A DNA stretch of 64,000 nucleotides from Elephas maximus indicus (lineage: Eukaryota > Chordata > Mammalia > Proboscidea > Elephantidae): contig NC_064835.1 in NCBI RefSeq assembly GCF_024166365.1, positions 62,166,607 to 62,230,606 on the forward strand. Reading direction: 5' to 3'. A program made the position numbers and the translations under genes. How positions within the stretch are numbered: position 1 is the stretch's first letter; the number at the start of each line of letters is the position of its first letter. The notes under the pieces were generated by a model, which saw only the letters and a program-made list of their open reading frames with translations, had not been told where the DNA came from and made no database searches. Of this stretch, positions 22,021 through 31,895 are shown one piece after another.

Positions 22021-22674
22021 CCACGAGCTGCGCTAGGAGCTTCTGAAACGTCAGAAGCCATGCCTACCGTGTTCTCTGTCTTATCTGAAGTGCCCACATG
22101 GTGCCTAACCCAAAATAACTATTATAGAAATGTTACAAATAAGTGCTTTATTATAATTGTGATGCTGGCTTCAGGAAGACATGACAGGATAAGTCTAGGG
22201 GCTTACATGGTCTTGAGGTGAGGGAACATGGACAGAAGAAGAAGGCAACTTTTGGAAGGGAAACACCCCTCCAGTAGCACGAAAGTTCCATGGGAAAGTT
22301 TTTTTTTTTTTGGCTTATTTTAGCTACACCCTCAGAGCAAAATATTTAGCAGCTTTATGGCAGAAACTCTAACCAACAGCCTGAAACAACCAGACATTCA
22401 GTAGTGTTTATCAGCTGTATGACAACATTGCTCCAAGCCTAAAATGACACTAGCATAGAGTGAGTGCATCACATGTAACTGTTGAATGAATGAATGGGGC
22501 TTCACTTATTTCCAGCATTCTGTGGAGTATCTCTAACAGGTGCCTCCTGCACTGGCTACACCCATTTCTCTGGTCCAGCTCCTCCCTACCCACGGTCCCC
22601 TTTTTTCCCACCCCACCCCCGCCACTGTTCTGGCCACACAAAAACAGAGCTGTGTCTCTGCAGAGTCCACAGGG
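22021..22674. other. Single-copy flank between the tandem unit and the NAT8 arm
   Basis: No gene or repeat recognised apart from a T run at 22300-22310. It has no obvious counterpart outside the right arm (47546 onward), so the inverted duplication appears to stop near 22675. Confidence 0.5.
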
Positions 22675-23097
22675 GAGGACAGCATGGAAGTGGAGCCAAG
22701 TGAGGTGAGGGCAGGGAACTGCATACGATCCATTTTCTTGGGCCAGACAGAGTCTTGGCAGGGAGAAGCCCATGTGAAGGGCCCTATGTGCCAGGCGTGA
22801 AGCTGAACTCTGGCCTGTGATAGATGACAGAGCACAGGGTGAGGGGTGTGTTCCCCAGGTTCTTAGCAGCTGTGAGAAGGGACAAGCGAGAATGGACAAC
22901 AGAGCCCACTAGGTGCTGGCTAGGAGATGAATCGCAATGGAAACCTGGGAGAAGGGGTCACAGGTCTTTCTCAGGGTTAGGGTGCTGAGCTGTGCCAGAC
23001 CCTGCTTCCCGTTCTCCAGGCTAATGCCCCAGGGGATCACCGAGGGGAAGCGGAATGGGCTCTCTGCTCTGCGATAGCACAGCTCTTTGACCCTGGG

Positions 23098-23110
23098 GTT
23101 GATGATTATC
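23098..23110 (+). promoter_or_regulatory. HNF1-like site upstream of left NAT8
   Basis: GTTGATGATTATC matches the HNF1 consensus GTTAATNATTAAC at all but two fixed positions. It lies 136 bp before the end of the presumed first exon, the same spacing as in the right copy. NAT8 is a kidney/liver gene, tissues where HNF1 acts, so a role is plausible. Binding is inferred. Confidence 0.55.
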
Positions 23111-23149
23111 AAACATCCAGGAAGCAGCCAATGAGGAGACCCCCAAGGG

Positions 23150-23234
23150 CTACCTTAAGAGGTGGAGCTGCCCTGAGCAGTTTCTCCTGGATACAGTCAG
23201 AGTCTAAGGACACTCAAGGCTCTTTTGGTGGCAG
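23150..23234 (+). other. NAT8: Probable NAT8 5'UTR exon 1, left copy
   Basis: NAT8 genes have a short non-coding first exon and the whole CDS in the next. Here a good donor (gcag|gtaaga, GT at 23235-23236) ends a segment conserved in the right arm, and an acceptor (tctcctccccag) ends at 23887, giving an intron of 653 bp. The transcription start is not determined; the start given is approximate. Confidence 0.5.
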
Positions 23235-23529
23235 GTAAGAGGATTTGAGTGGAAAGGCATGCTCTGAGTGTGCACCTGGAGTCCTGGGACTTTCTTCTGT
23301 ACCTCAAAGTCAGGCCATTTTTGGTGTTTGTCTCCTATGCCACCTCAGCAGCTTCAAAATCTGCAATTAAGCGGATAAAGCTTTTGCTGAAACTTGTGCT
23401 TGCAAACACAGAATTTCTGTGATGTCTGGTTCCTGGGAGAGGGACCAAGGACCTCTGGATCTGCACGGTGCCACCCCAATGTTCCAGGAAGGTGAGAGAG
23501 CCAGTAAAGGATGAAAAAGTGTAGTGGGG

Positions 23530-23745
23530 ACATTACTAAAACTATTGAGCGTTGACTTTGTGCCATTACTTTATACAGATTATTTTATTAAATCCTTAAA
23601 ATACTCCAAGGAGTCAGGGTTCTTTACTCTGTTCAACAGACAAAGAAACCAAGGCTCAGAGTGTTTAAGTGACCTGTCCAAGATCACACAGCTAGATGGG
23701 GATGGAGTCAGGATTCAAATCCAGACCTTTCTGATTCTTCCCTTC
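23530..23745 (-). mobile_element. MIR SINE in the NAT8 intron, left arm
   Basis: It contains the MIR core in reverse: 'aaccaaggctcagagtg', 'aagtgacctgtccaagatca', 'cacacagctag'. The matching MIR in the right arm (about 46290-46690) is split by a hAT-like insertion, while here the site is intact. Confidence 0.85.
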
Positions 23746-23939
23746 TCCCAGGATTGGTGGCCTGCTTCCTCTAGGGCAAAAGCAGAAAGACACACCATTG
23801 ACCAGGGTCTGCCTGGTCCTGGGAGGCTGGGAGCTATTGGTGGGAGAGATGGGGGGCAACTCACATGGCTTCCTCTCTCCTCCCCAGGGCTGCCTTGGTC
23901 TTTCTCATGGACTTTGAAATTTCAGACAGAGGACTACCT

Positions 23940-24643
23940 ATGGCTCCTTATCACATCCGCAAGTACCGGGAGAGTGACCACAAAGAGGTTATAGAATTGT
24001 TCTCCGTGGGGATGACTGAGAACATCCCTGCCACCTTCCGCCACTTGCTGAGGCTGCCCCAAACCTTGGTGCTATTATGTGGGGGGCCCCTCACCCTATT
24101 CCTGGTTTCTGGCTCCTGGCTCCTGGCCCTCATGGCCAGCCTTGCCCTTCTTGCAGTCCTGAGGTTCCTTGCCAAGTATCCCTGGACTGAATATATAGCC
24201 ATGTCTTTGAATACAGACATGTCTGACATCACCAAAACCTACCTCAGCAAGCAGGGTTCCTACTTCTGGGTGGCTGAGTGTGAGGAGCAGGTGGTGGGCA
24301 TGGTGGCATGTCTGCCAGCTGAGGATTCAACCTTGGAGAGGAAGCAGTTGGAGCTATTACACTGTCTGTGGCCTTGGAGCACCGTGGTCAGGGGATGGCG
24401 AAAGCCCTGGTCAGGATGGTCCTCCAGTTTGCCCGGGAGCAAGGCTACAGTGAGATCATTCTGTCTACCACTGCAGTACAGTACTCCGCAATTGGCCTTT
24501 ATCAGAGCCTCGGCTTCCAGAAGGTTCATGAGTATTTCTTTTCCACGGGCTTTAGGATAACCTCTGTTGCTACAATTCGTTTTATCTACTGCCTTCCCTC
24601 GCCTCAGGTCTGTCAGGCACCTCAGCAAGGCGGGGGACTGTGA
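23940..24643 (+). pseudogene. NAT8: NAT8 (N-acetyltransferase 8), left copy with 1-bp frameshift
   Basis: Homologous throughout to the intact right copy and recognisable as NAT8/camello family. It starts MAPYHIRKYRESD, has a hydrophobic membrane segment at about residues 41-76, then YLSKQGSYFWVAECEEQVVGM of the GNAT core. One C is missing after codon 141 (between 24362 and 24363, 'cac tgtctg' versus 'cacctgtctg' on the right), so the frame is lost just before the acetyl-CoA loop. The rest, including HRGQGMAKALVRM and YQSLGF, is open in another frame to 24643. An in-frame upstream ATG at 23907 adds 11 codons. It could also be a sequencing error or a polymorphism; everything else is well preserved. 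Confidence 0.85.
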
Positions 24644-24725
24644 TCTGATTTGTTGTGTATTTGTCAGGACAGGATGGACTCTGCTGTAGTAACAAGCAAG
24701 CCCTGATGTCTCTGCGCTATGACAC

Positions 24726-24731
24726 AATAAA
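24726..24731 (+). terminator. NAT8 polyadenylation signal, left copy
   Basis: AATAAA 82 bases after the last open codon, in a segment conserved in the right arm ('gacacaataaaag'). Confidence 0.65.
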
Positions 24732-24842
24732 AGTGTATTGCTCATTCACATCAGCACCCAGTTTGGATGATGTTAGGGTGGCACGGGGAGCTCTGCTCCA
24801 TTGAATCTTTTTCTGTTGCCTTTGTTTCATTTATCTGTTATT

Positions 24843-25485
24843 GATGTTAGTGCTGTCAAGTCAGTTCCTACTCACAGTGACTATGCACAACAGAACGAAG
24901 CACTGCCCAGTCTGGCACTATCCCCACAATCATTGTTATGTTTGAGCCCACTGTTGCAGCCACCCTGTCAATCCATCTTGTTGAGGGTCTACCTCTTTTT
25001 TGCTGACCCTCTACCAAGCATGATGTCCTTCTCCAGGGACTGATCCCTCCTGACAACATATCCAAAGTATGTGTGATGAAGTCTCGCCATCCTCACTTCT
25101 AAAGAGCATTCCTCCAAGACAGATTTGTTCATTCTTCTGAAGTACATGGTATATTCAATATTCTTTGCTAACACCATAATTCAAAGGGATCAATTCTTCA
25201 ATTTTTCTTACTCATTGTCCAGCTTTCACATGCATATGAGGCGATTGAAAATATCATGTATTGGATCAGGTGCACCTTAGTCCTCAAAGCGACATCTTTG
25301 CTGTCAGTTTATTGTACTGTGGTGGCTTGCGTGTTACTGTGGTGCTGGAAGTTATGCCACTGGTATTTCAAATACCAGCAGGGTCACCATGGTGGACAGG
25401 TTTCAGCAGAGCTTCCAGACTAAGACAGACTAGGAAGATGGACCTGGCAATCTACTTCTAAGAAAGCTGGCCATTGAAAACCTTA
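24843..25485. mobile_element. RTE insertion with inverted 5' part, left arm
   Basis: Positions 24843-25305 are the RTE 3' end on the minus strand (tail, then 'caggattcc'-type C-terminal coding region up to 'gctttgaggactaagg' in reverse). Positions 25318-25485 are the RTE 5' region on the plus strand ('accagcagggtcaccatgg'), matching about 12690-12850 of copy 2. A 3' end joined to an inverted 5' segment is the signature of twin priming. The 3' part has its counterpart in the right arm (44525-45175), so this insertion predates the inverted duplication. Confidence 0.8.
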
Positions 25486-25738
25486 TTTTATTCATTTATC
25501 TAGTCCCACAATAATGATCCTTAAAAGCAGCCACAAGACAATAAGGCACATTTATTTAGCTCACAAGCCTGTGGGTCAGCAACTTAGGCTGGGCCTGACT
25601 GGAATTGCTTTGGTCTCAGAGAGCCTTGCTCACATGTCGGGGGGTTGGATGAAGTGACAGTGTGACTGGGCCTGACTCATTTTCCAGAAGACTGCTCAGG
25701 CATGGTTTGTTTCTCTAATTGTGGTGAAAAAAAAAAAA
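25486..25738. other. Left-arm sequence without counterpart found
   Basis: About 250 bases ending in an A run (25727-25739). No gene is recognised and I could not match it in the right arm, where AfroSINE tail sequence lies instead. Followed by a TA microsatellite (25755-25771). Confidence 0.4.
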
Positions 25739-25739
25739 G

Positions 25740-25870
25740 AAAATGCATACACACAAATATATATATATATAAACCATTTGCCAATTGAACACTTTTTACA
25801 CGTGTCATTCAGAGACATTGATTATGTTCATCACGTTGTACAACCACCACCACTACCCTTTTCCAAATCA
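25740..25870 (-). mobile_element. Old L1 3'-end fragment, left arm
   Basis: 'cacgttgtacaaccaccacc' and 'ttttccaaatcattcc' resemble old L1 3'UTR ends in reverse. The reverse complement is at about 44330-44460 in the right arm. Confidence 0.45.
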
Positions 25871-26640
25871 TTCCACCACCTGAACAGATAGTGTCAGGCA
25901 CGTTTTTAAGGTAATTGTGAGGAGCAAACAGGGAAGTAGAAACAAGCAAGTACCTTTTCAGGGCTCTGTAGGTGTCACATCTTCTAGCAAACCAGGCTCA
26001 GGGGGAGAAAGAGGCTCTGCTCTTACAGGCCAGAGCCTGAGGTGGGCAAGGAAGGAACAAGCATAACAGTGTCCTAAGTGTGGGGATGGGGGAAATACTG
26101 GGCTCCCAACCTGTTCATCGGTGGAGGGCCTCCCAGAGGGGGCAGGGCTTCAGCTGGGAGAACTGGGAGCCTGGAACAGAGCTTGTCTGTCCCCTGCTCC
26201 ACTCCCTGCAGCACTGTCCGGCCACACTGAGCAGCTTCCAGTTCTTTCAATAAACTCAGCTCTCTCTGCTGGAGGCCTGCAGCTGCTTCCTCTCTCCTCC
26301 TTCCCTGCCCCTTTTTGTCTGTTTAGCCCCTCCATTGTCAGCTAAGTGGCAGGGATACCTGGGTTGGGAAGGTAGCTTCTGACCTCAGAGGAAGTAGTTC
26401 ATCCTGATTTTATCCTGGCCATTACTGCCATTTAGTCCCTTGCTATTCCAAGTGTGGTCCTAGACCAGCAGCAGCAGTGATGACAGGCAGCTTGTGAAAA
26501 AGGAGTGTGGCCCCAGCCCAGACCTGGGGATCATGGTGTGCACTGTAACACGCCCCTGGAGTGTCCTCTGCCCATTTAAGTCTGAGAAGTGCTGATGTAG
26601 AATAAAGAAGAACTTCTGGCTTGTTTCCAATGAAAATAGA
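25850..26640 (+). repeat. Low-divergence tract of the inverted duplication (left)
   Basis: Across about 26112-26590 I count about 15 mismatches in roughly 475 aligned bases against 43605-44090 reversed, far fewer than in the NAT8 exon. It includes AATAAA in 'tttcaataaactcag' near 26250 and C/T-rich text resembling an LTR R/U5 region. A 74-codon open frame (26121-26345) is retained in both arms but has no recognisable domain. Confidence 0.65.
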
Positions 26641-26659
26641 ATTTGAAGCTTATTATGCC

Positions 26660-26882
26660 CACAGGATTAATTGCTGTTGTTGTTAACTGCTGTGGAGTCA
26701 ATGCTGACTCATGGCCACCCCATGTGTACAGAATAGAACTGCTCCAAAGAGTTTTCAAGGCTGTGATCTTTTGGAAGCAGACCACCAATCCTGTCTTCCA
26801 AGGTTTCTCTAGGCATGTTCAAATTGCCAACCTTTCTGCTAGTAGTTGAGTGTTTAACTATTTGCTACTACCCAGGGACCCC
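26660..26882 (-). mobile_element. AfroSINE, minus strand, left arm
   Basis: Reverse AfroSINE ending in the head 'ctacccagggaccc'. It is paired with the plus-strand AfroSINE at 43318-43525, so it was present before the inverted duplication. Confidence 0.85.
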
Positions 26883-27320
26883 TACGAGTCTAAAGTAGTA
26901 TGTTATTATTAATCTTGGACAGTTGTGGACTCTTCTAAATCAACATGGTGTCCAGTCTTTGATTTGTTTTTGGTTCCACAAGTCTCTGGCTACAGCTCAG
27001 GGGGAGGAAAGCCAGGGGTCTCTACTAGTCGGTGCTCCCCACTGGCTGGATGCCCACAGTGAGGTGCTGGCAGGTCCTCTGGTAACCAGGAAGAGAGGAG
27101 GGCACCAGACTCCATTGTTCATCTTCAAGGGATCAAATCCATTTTCATTGTCAATGGAGATTTAACAGAAGGATTCAGATAAGGGACCAGAGCTCTGCAA
27201 TGGGAATATGTCTGTGTTTGTGAGTGGTGGGGAGGGTATCAGGCCAAGATAGCGGGTCAACGAGAACAGGAAGGCAAAGTGGAAGGGCAGACTGAGGCGC
27301 CAGCTATGACAGATAAGAAA
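26883..27320. other. Left-arm non-coding segment
   Basis: It aligns with about 42885-43315 of the right arm in reverse, with moderate divergence. No gene recognised. Confidence 0.5.
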
Positions 27321-27575
27321 TTCCACTGTGAGTTCTGAGTCAAAGTGTGGACATGCCAGTAGAGGTCATGCAGAGCAGTTTAGGGTGGTTGCCAGGGCTG
27401 TGTGGAGGGGAGAATGGGAGTGATGGGGTTGGAGGGTTCCTTTTGGGATGATGAAAATGTTTTCTACCTTAGTAGAAGTGGTAGTTGCAAAACATGGAGA
27501 ATGTATTAAATGCCACCAAATTGTCCACTTTAAAATGGTTAATTTTATGTTACATGAGTTTCAACAGAAAAAAAA
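27320..27575 (+). mobile_element. Old L1 3'UTR fragment, left arm
   Basis: It ends with 'tgccaccaaattgtccactt', 'aaaatggttaattttatg' and an A run (27569-27579), typical of old L1 3' ends. The counterpart is 42645-42900 in reverse. At 27580-27600 it holds the intact target site of the right-arm LTR. Confidence 0.5.
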
Positions 27576-27969
27576 AAACAGTTCAGATGTCCCTGAGACA
27601 CATAAAGAGGATATATAAAACATGGAGGGAGTGAAGATGTTAAGAGAGTTTTATGGGGAATATTGTTGCTGTGCCCTTACCAACTACAGAGGGCAAATGG
27701 GAGGTGCCGCCTTTAACCTCACACCCACTGGTAGGTAGAGGCTTTGAGGACACTCCTTGGCCAGCTTGATATCTATGTCCCCTTGTGTTATGTGACAACA
27801 GAGCTGGTGTTTGACACTTGCCCTGAGAAATCTATAAGTCAGAGTCTGTGGCTATTGGCCTGGAATTTTGGCCGAGGTAATCCCAGTAATTGGAATCAAC
27901 TTGAAGACAACTAACAACAACAGGAGTTGCTGGCCTTGGGAAATAACTGCACTGTCTGACAGAGGACAA

Positions 27970-28235
27970 AAGGGCAGAGAGAGAGAGAGGGACATAGAAA
28001 GAGAGGAGAAGAGAGCAGGAGAGGAGAAAGAAGGAGAAGAGAGACATGAAAAAGAGACAAAGAGGAGAAAGAAAGAGAAGAGAGAGACAGGGAGAGAGAG
28101 AGTCAGAACAGAAGGGATAGAGGAGAGATAGAATGAGAGGAGAGAGAGGAGGACAGAGAGAAATGAGAGAGAGAGAAGCATAGAGAGAGAGGAGACAGAA
28201 AGGAGAGGTGAAAAGAAAGAGAGAAGGACCAACAA
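27970..28235. repeat. (GA)n purine-rich tract
   Basis: About 265 bases almost entirely of GA-type repeats. The corresponding C/T tract in the right arm is only about 75 bases (41698-41775). Open frames here (27852-28538, 27868-28131, 28103-28462) are artefacts of composition. Confidence 0.9.
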
Positions 28236-28594
28236 AGACTGCTTTGTCTGAACTGAAGTCCCTGGGGAGTGGGTGCTGCAGGCCCAGGGGATGCAGATGG
28301 TGTGAAGCAGGGCTTTCCTAGGAGGAAAGGGGACAGCAGGGAAAGGCCAGATGCAGATCTGTGATTGGTGCAGGGACGCTTTGGGCAAGTATAGGAGACT
28401 GATGGTTTCCCAGGAGCTAAGAAGGAGAGAGGGTGTGATTTGATCTGGAATGCTGACTTCAACCTTCACTTCACCTTTCTTTAGCAAAAAGATTTGTTCA
28501 ATTTGAAGGATGAGATTTGATTGTGAACTTGGTAACAATGTGAAGACATTAAGATTTCCTTTTATTTATCAGTGAACTGGTTAAACTACTGTTC

Positions 28595-28938
28595 ATTTTT
28601 GATGTCGTTTAATAATTTTATTGTGGTGAAATATACATGACATAAATTGCCATTTTAGCCTTTTTAAGTGTACACTTCAGTGACGTTAATTGCATTCCCC
28701 ATATTGTGCTACCACCACCACTATCCATTTCCTAATGTTCTTCGTTACCCCAAACAAAACCCAGGAGCCCTTAAGCAATAACTCCCCATTTCCCCCTCCC
28801 ACCTATCCCTGGTAACAAAGTTTGTTCTCCATACATTTTCTATTCTATATATAAGTGGAATCATTCAGTATTTCTCCTTTTGTGCATTAGTTGTTTCACT
28901 CAGCGTAATGTTTTCAAGTTTCATCTATGTTGTAGCAT
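28595..28938 (-). mobile_element. Old L1 3' end at the inner edge of the left arm
   Basis: Plus-strand text 'taattttattgtggtgaaat' to 'tttcactcagcgtaatg' is the reverse complement of 40990-41335 at the end of the right-arm L1. In the left arm the L1 stops at about 28938 and copy C sequence begins. Confidence 0.75.
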
Positions 28939-29798
28939 GTGGTGATATTTTTCATATTCTTATTGCTACCTCACGCCATGGATTAGCTGTGCCGTCTTTA
29001 CTACTGGAGACTGAGTCATCAGAGCCTTTAAGACTAGCCAGACTTGGGAACCAATTCAGAAAACTCATCCTTATGATTTTGTTCCTCTAGAAACTCTCTC
29101 GGTAGCAAGTATCTTAGGCTGGACTCTCTAGAGGAAAAAAACCAGTGAAGCATATGCATATATATGTGTTTATAAATATATATATATAGAGAGAGATTTA
29201 CCTCAAGGAAATGGCTCACACAGTTCTGGAGGCTGGCAAGTCCCAAATCTGTGTGTCAGATGTCAGGCTGGAGGCTTTTCCGGGCTCACGTGTTTGCAGG
29301 GTCTGACAAACCCCAAATCAGCAGGTCAGATGGCAAGCTGCTGGCTCATGGAGCTGTGGGAGCTAGGGAATCCCAAAATCTGCATGTCAGGTGGCAGGCT
29401 CAAGTCCCAAGAATCAGAGGTCAGATAATGACGAGTCAGATGCAAGCTCCAAAGAAAGCGAGCTTTGCCAGAAATTTATATATATTGGATGCAGGCCACA
29501 CCCCCAATGAAATTCCCCTTTCAACTGATTGGTTGCTCGCATCGGATCACAAAATTCAGGATGATCGCATAATATCTGCCAAACCACTGAGAATCATAGC
29601 CGGCCAAGTTGACACAGCCTTGACGATCACAACTGGTCAGCCAAGGATTCTTTCAAATATGTTGTTTATGTCAGGTCTTGGACCCTGGGTAGCTCCAAAA
29701 CCTAGAATTAACTCCTTTGGTTTCTCTTCATATTTTGGCTGCAACCTCCCATTCCTGGGACACTGACGCCAAGGGTTAGTTTGAGAGGAGTGAACAGG

Positions 29799-30413
29799 CA
29801 GTGGCATCTCCAGGGGGAGATGGGGGTGCAGACCACATAGGGTGACACTGTCAGAGGGGGTGACACCAAAATGATGGTCTATAAAATTTTTGTACAGTGT
29901 TTCAGCAGAAATTTATTATTTTTCATAAAAATATCCCTGTAGTTAGGTATAACAACAAAAATACTTTTTGGAAGCCTAGCTTACATCTACCAGTATGCCT
30001 ACAAGGGTAAAACTGTATGCTAATTTACTTTTTGAGCCTTTTGGTGTAGTGGTTAAGAGCTCAGCTGCTAACCATAAGGTCAGCAGTTTGAATCCACCAA
30101 TCACTCCTTGGAAACCCTATGAGGCAGTTCTACTCTGTCCTATAAGGTAGCTGTGAGTCAGAATCAACTCCACGGCAATGGGTTTTTTTTTGGTTCTAAT
30201 TCACTCCTGTCAGAGCTGTCATTATTACCCAACTACAACAACACTTCGAATCAAGCATGCTACAAGCATGTGCCAGTTTTTGTTACTGTTGATGTTTTTA
30301 TAGTCACCAATTTTGTCAAATTTTCTGGTGTTTTAGTTGCAATATCGTGGTAATTAGCATGGAGGGGTGGCGCCATGAGTTATTGCATTGGGTGACACTA
30401 ACCCTAGTGACAC
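29799..30413. mobile_element. hAT-like non-autonomous transposon, copy C, carrying an AfroSINE
   Basis: The left inverted repeat is CAGTGGCATCTCCAGG, preceded by the 8 bases tgaacagg; the right end is partly deleted ('ctagtgacacc|agggac'). It is interrupted by an AfroSINE at about 30039-30195 that copies A and B lack. Confidence 0.6.
30039..30195 (+). mobile_element. AfroSINE, plus strand, inside copy C hAT element
   Basis: It runs from 'ttggtgtagtggttaagagc' through 'cagcagtttgaatccacc' to 'ccacggcaatggg' and T run. The sites at about 4340 and 18650 lack it, so it is younger than the unit duplication. Confidence 0.9.
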
Positions 30414-30814
30414 CAGGGACAAACATTAAAAAAAAAATTCACTTGGTAAATAGTTCACGTATCATCTAACTGTGGATACCACTGTAACAGTTCAAACTCT
30501 CCACTAGAGAATAACATGGCAAGAAAGAGGAAGGGGCAAAATGAGTAAAGGTCAGTGTTCATTGGCTGTGTGGCAGAGGTGCACCGAAAGGAGGGAGAGA
30601 GGTGACAGCTCTGGTGCTGTCATTGCAGTCCTAGCCTCTTAGGAATTTGGGATAACTTTATGCAATTTTTTTTTTTTTTTTTATGCAGGTCAAGGTCCAA
30701 TATGGTTTATATTAACTTGGAAAATGTTTCTTTCTTGAAACCAACAGGAATAAATGACACAACTGCTGTCATTTATTTCAGAATAGGAAATTAACTCAGT
30801 CTTCAAAGCCAAAA

Positions 30815-30944
30815 AATTCCATTGCTGTCGAGCCTATTCCAACTCATAGTGACCCTGTAGGACAGAGTAGAACTGCCCCAAAGGGTTTCCAAGGCTGTAA
30901 TGTTTATGGAAGCAGACTGTCACATCTTTCTCCCATGGAGAAAC
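30815..30944 (-). mobile_element. AfroSINE, copy C, truncated
   Basis: Reverse AfroSINE cut off at about 30944 before its head by L1 sequence. Equivalent to 4976-5190. Confidence 0.85.
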
Positions 30945-31310
30945 TAGACAACTGGCAGCTTCTAAAAATCAAACACTTATGCTCATCAAAAAAGTAAAAA
31001 GACTACCTACAGACTGGGAAAAAAAATTTGGCTATGACATATCCAACAAGGGTCTAATCTCTAAAATCCACAAGATACTACAAAACTTTGACAACAAAAA
31101 GACAAATAACCCCATTAAAAAATGGGCAAAGGATATGAACAGACACTTCCCGAAAGAAGACATTCAGGCAGCTAACAGATTCATGAGGACATGCTCACAA
31201 TCATCAGCCATTAGAGGAATGCAAATCACAACTGCAATGAGATTCCATCTCATCCCCAACAAGGATGGCACTAATCCAAAAAACACAAAATAATAAATGT
31301 TGGAGAGGTT
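30945..31310 (+). mobile_element. L1 ORF2 C-terminal fragment
   Basis: The plus-strand frame 30979-31293 reads [18 protein letters not shown] and [20 protein letters not shown], the late ORF2 region of placental L1. It stops at 31310 against a different, older L1 segment. 5'- and 3'-truncated. Confidence 0.85.
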
Positions 31311-31646
31311 CCAAGTCATGAAGGAAGAAGTAAAACTATCTCTACTCACAGAGAACATGATCCTATATATAGGAAATCCCAATAAACAACAAGAGAGCTA
31401 CTAGAGCTAATAAATGAATTCAGCAAACTTGCAGGGTACATGATCGACACACAAAAATCAGTTGTGTTTCTATACACCAGCAGTGAACAAGATGAAAAGG
31501 AAATTAAGAAAATAATTCCATTTACAATAGCATCTGAAAAAGTAAAATACCTAGGAATAAATTTACCCAGGGAATTAAAAAAACAAAAAACAAAACACTT
31601 GTACACTGAAAACAATAAAACTTTGCTGAAACAAATTAAAGACCTA
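31311..31646 (+). mobile_element. Older L1 ORF2 segment, left of the central L1 insertion
   Basis: The frame 31440-31673 reads the post-RT region ([33 protein letters not shown]). The same L1 resumes at 38731 after the inserted central L1; 'aaattaaa' occurs at 31633-31640 and 38732-38739 as a possible target duplication. Confidence 0.75.
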
Positions 31647-31895
31647 GGACTTCCGGCCAACATGGCCCTATAGACGGAAGCACCTTGCAGTCCCTCCACA
31701 GCAAAGACCTGAAAACCTAAGTAAAACAGAAACAAACGTCAGTCCTTGAACTCTAAACGTTAAATGAAGACATATAGAACTCAGCCAAGCATGAATGGAA
31801 TAAGAAATTGACAGAGAACGGAGAGCCAGAAGAGATACATGCGGAGGTCCCCTCCCAGTTAATGCAGTGCAGATTTGTCACCTTGGACTCCTGTC

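Larger units (their letters stand above)
22675..28938 (+). repeat. Left arm of an inverted duplication containing NAT8
   Basis: Reading this arm forward and 41000-47545 in reverse gives continuous homology over promoter, NAT8 exons, RTE 3' end, AfroSINE, old L1 pieces and a GA-rich tract, in the same order. Position sums of matched points stay close to 70000 (for example 24300 with 45700, 26233 with 43965). Arms differ by about 3 to 15 percent by eye depending on region. The inner edge lies in an old L1 near 28938, where copy C sequence begins at a short 'tggtgatattt'-like microhomology. Confidence 0.9.
28938..30815. repeat. Third copy (C) of part of the tandem unit
   Basis: It matches 3305-4970 of copy A and, where present, 17440-19275 of copy B, in the same orientation: ERV gag end, MER/LTR-like repeat (29110-29640), hAT-like element (29799-30413), then the shared segment ending in the AfroSINE tail. 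An AT-rich microsatellite lies at 29155-29187. Confidence 0.8.

Noticed and set aside
21748-22221. A 157-codon frame upstream of NAT8
   Set aside because: It lies in L2-like C/T-rich sequence with no domain and no support in the partner copy.
26121-26345. A 74-codon open frame retained in both NAT8 arms (also 43853-44077)
   Set aside because: Conservation is explained by the low divergence of the whole tract. It has no domain and low-complexity composition, and the opposite strand is equally open.
27852-28538. A 228-codon minus-strand frame rich in Ser, Leu and Phe
   Set aside because: It is the translation of the GA/TC simple repeat; the right arm counterpart does not keep it.
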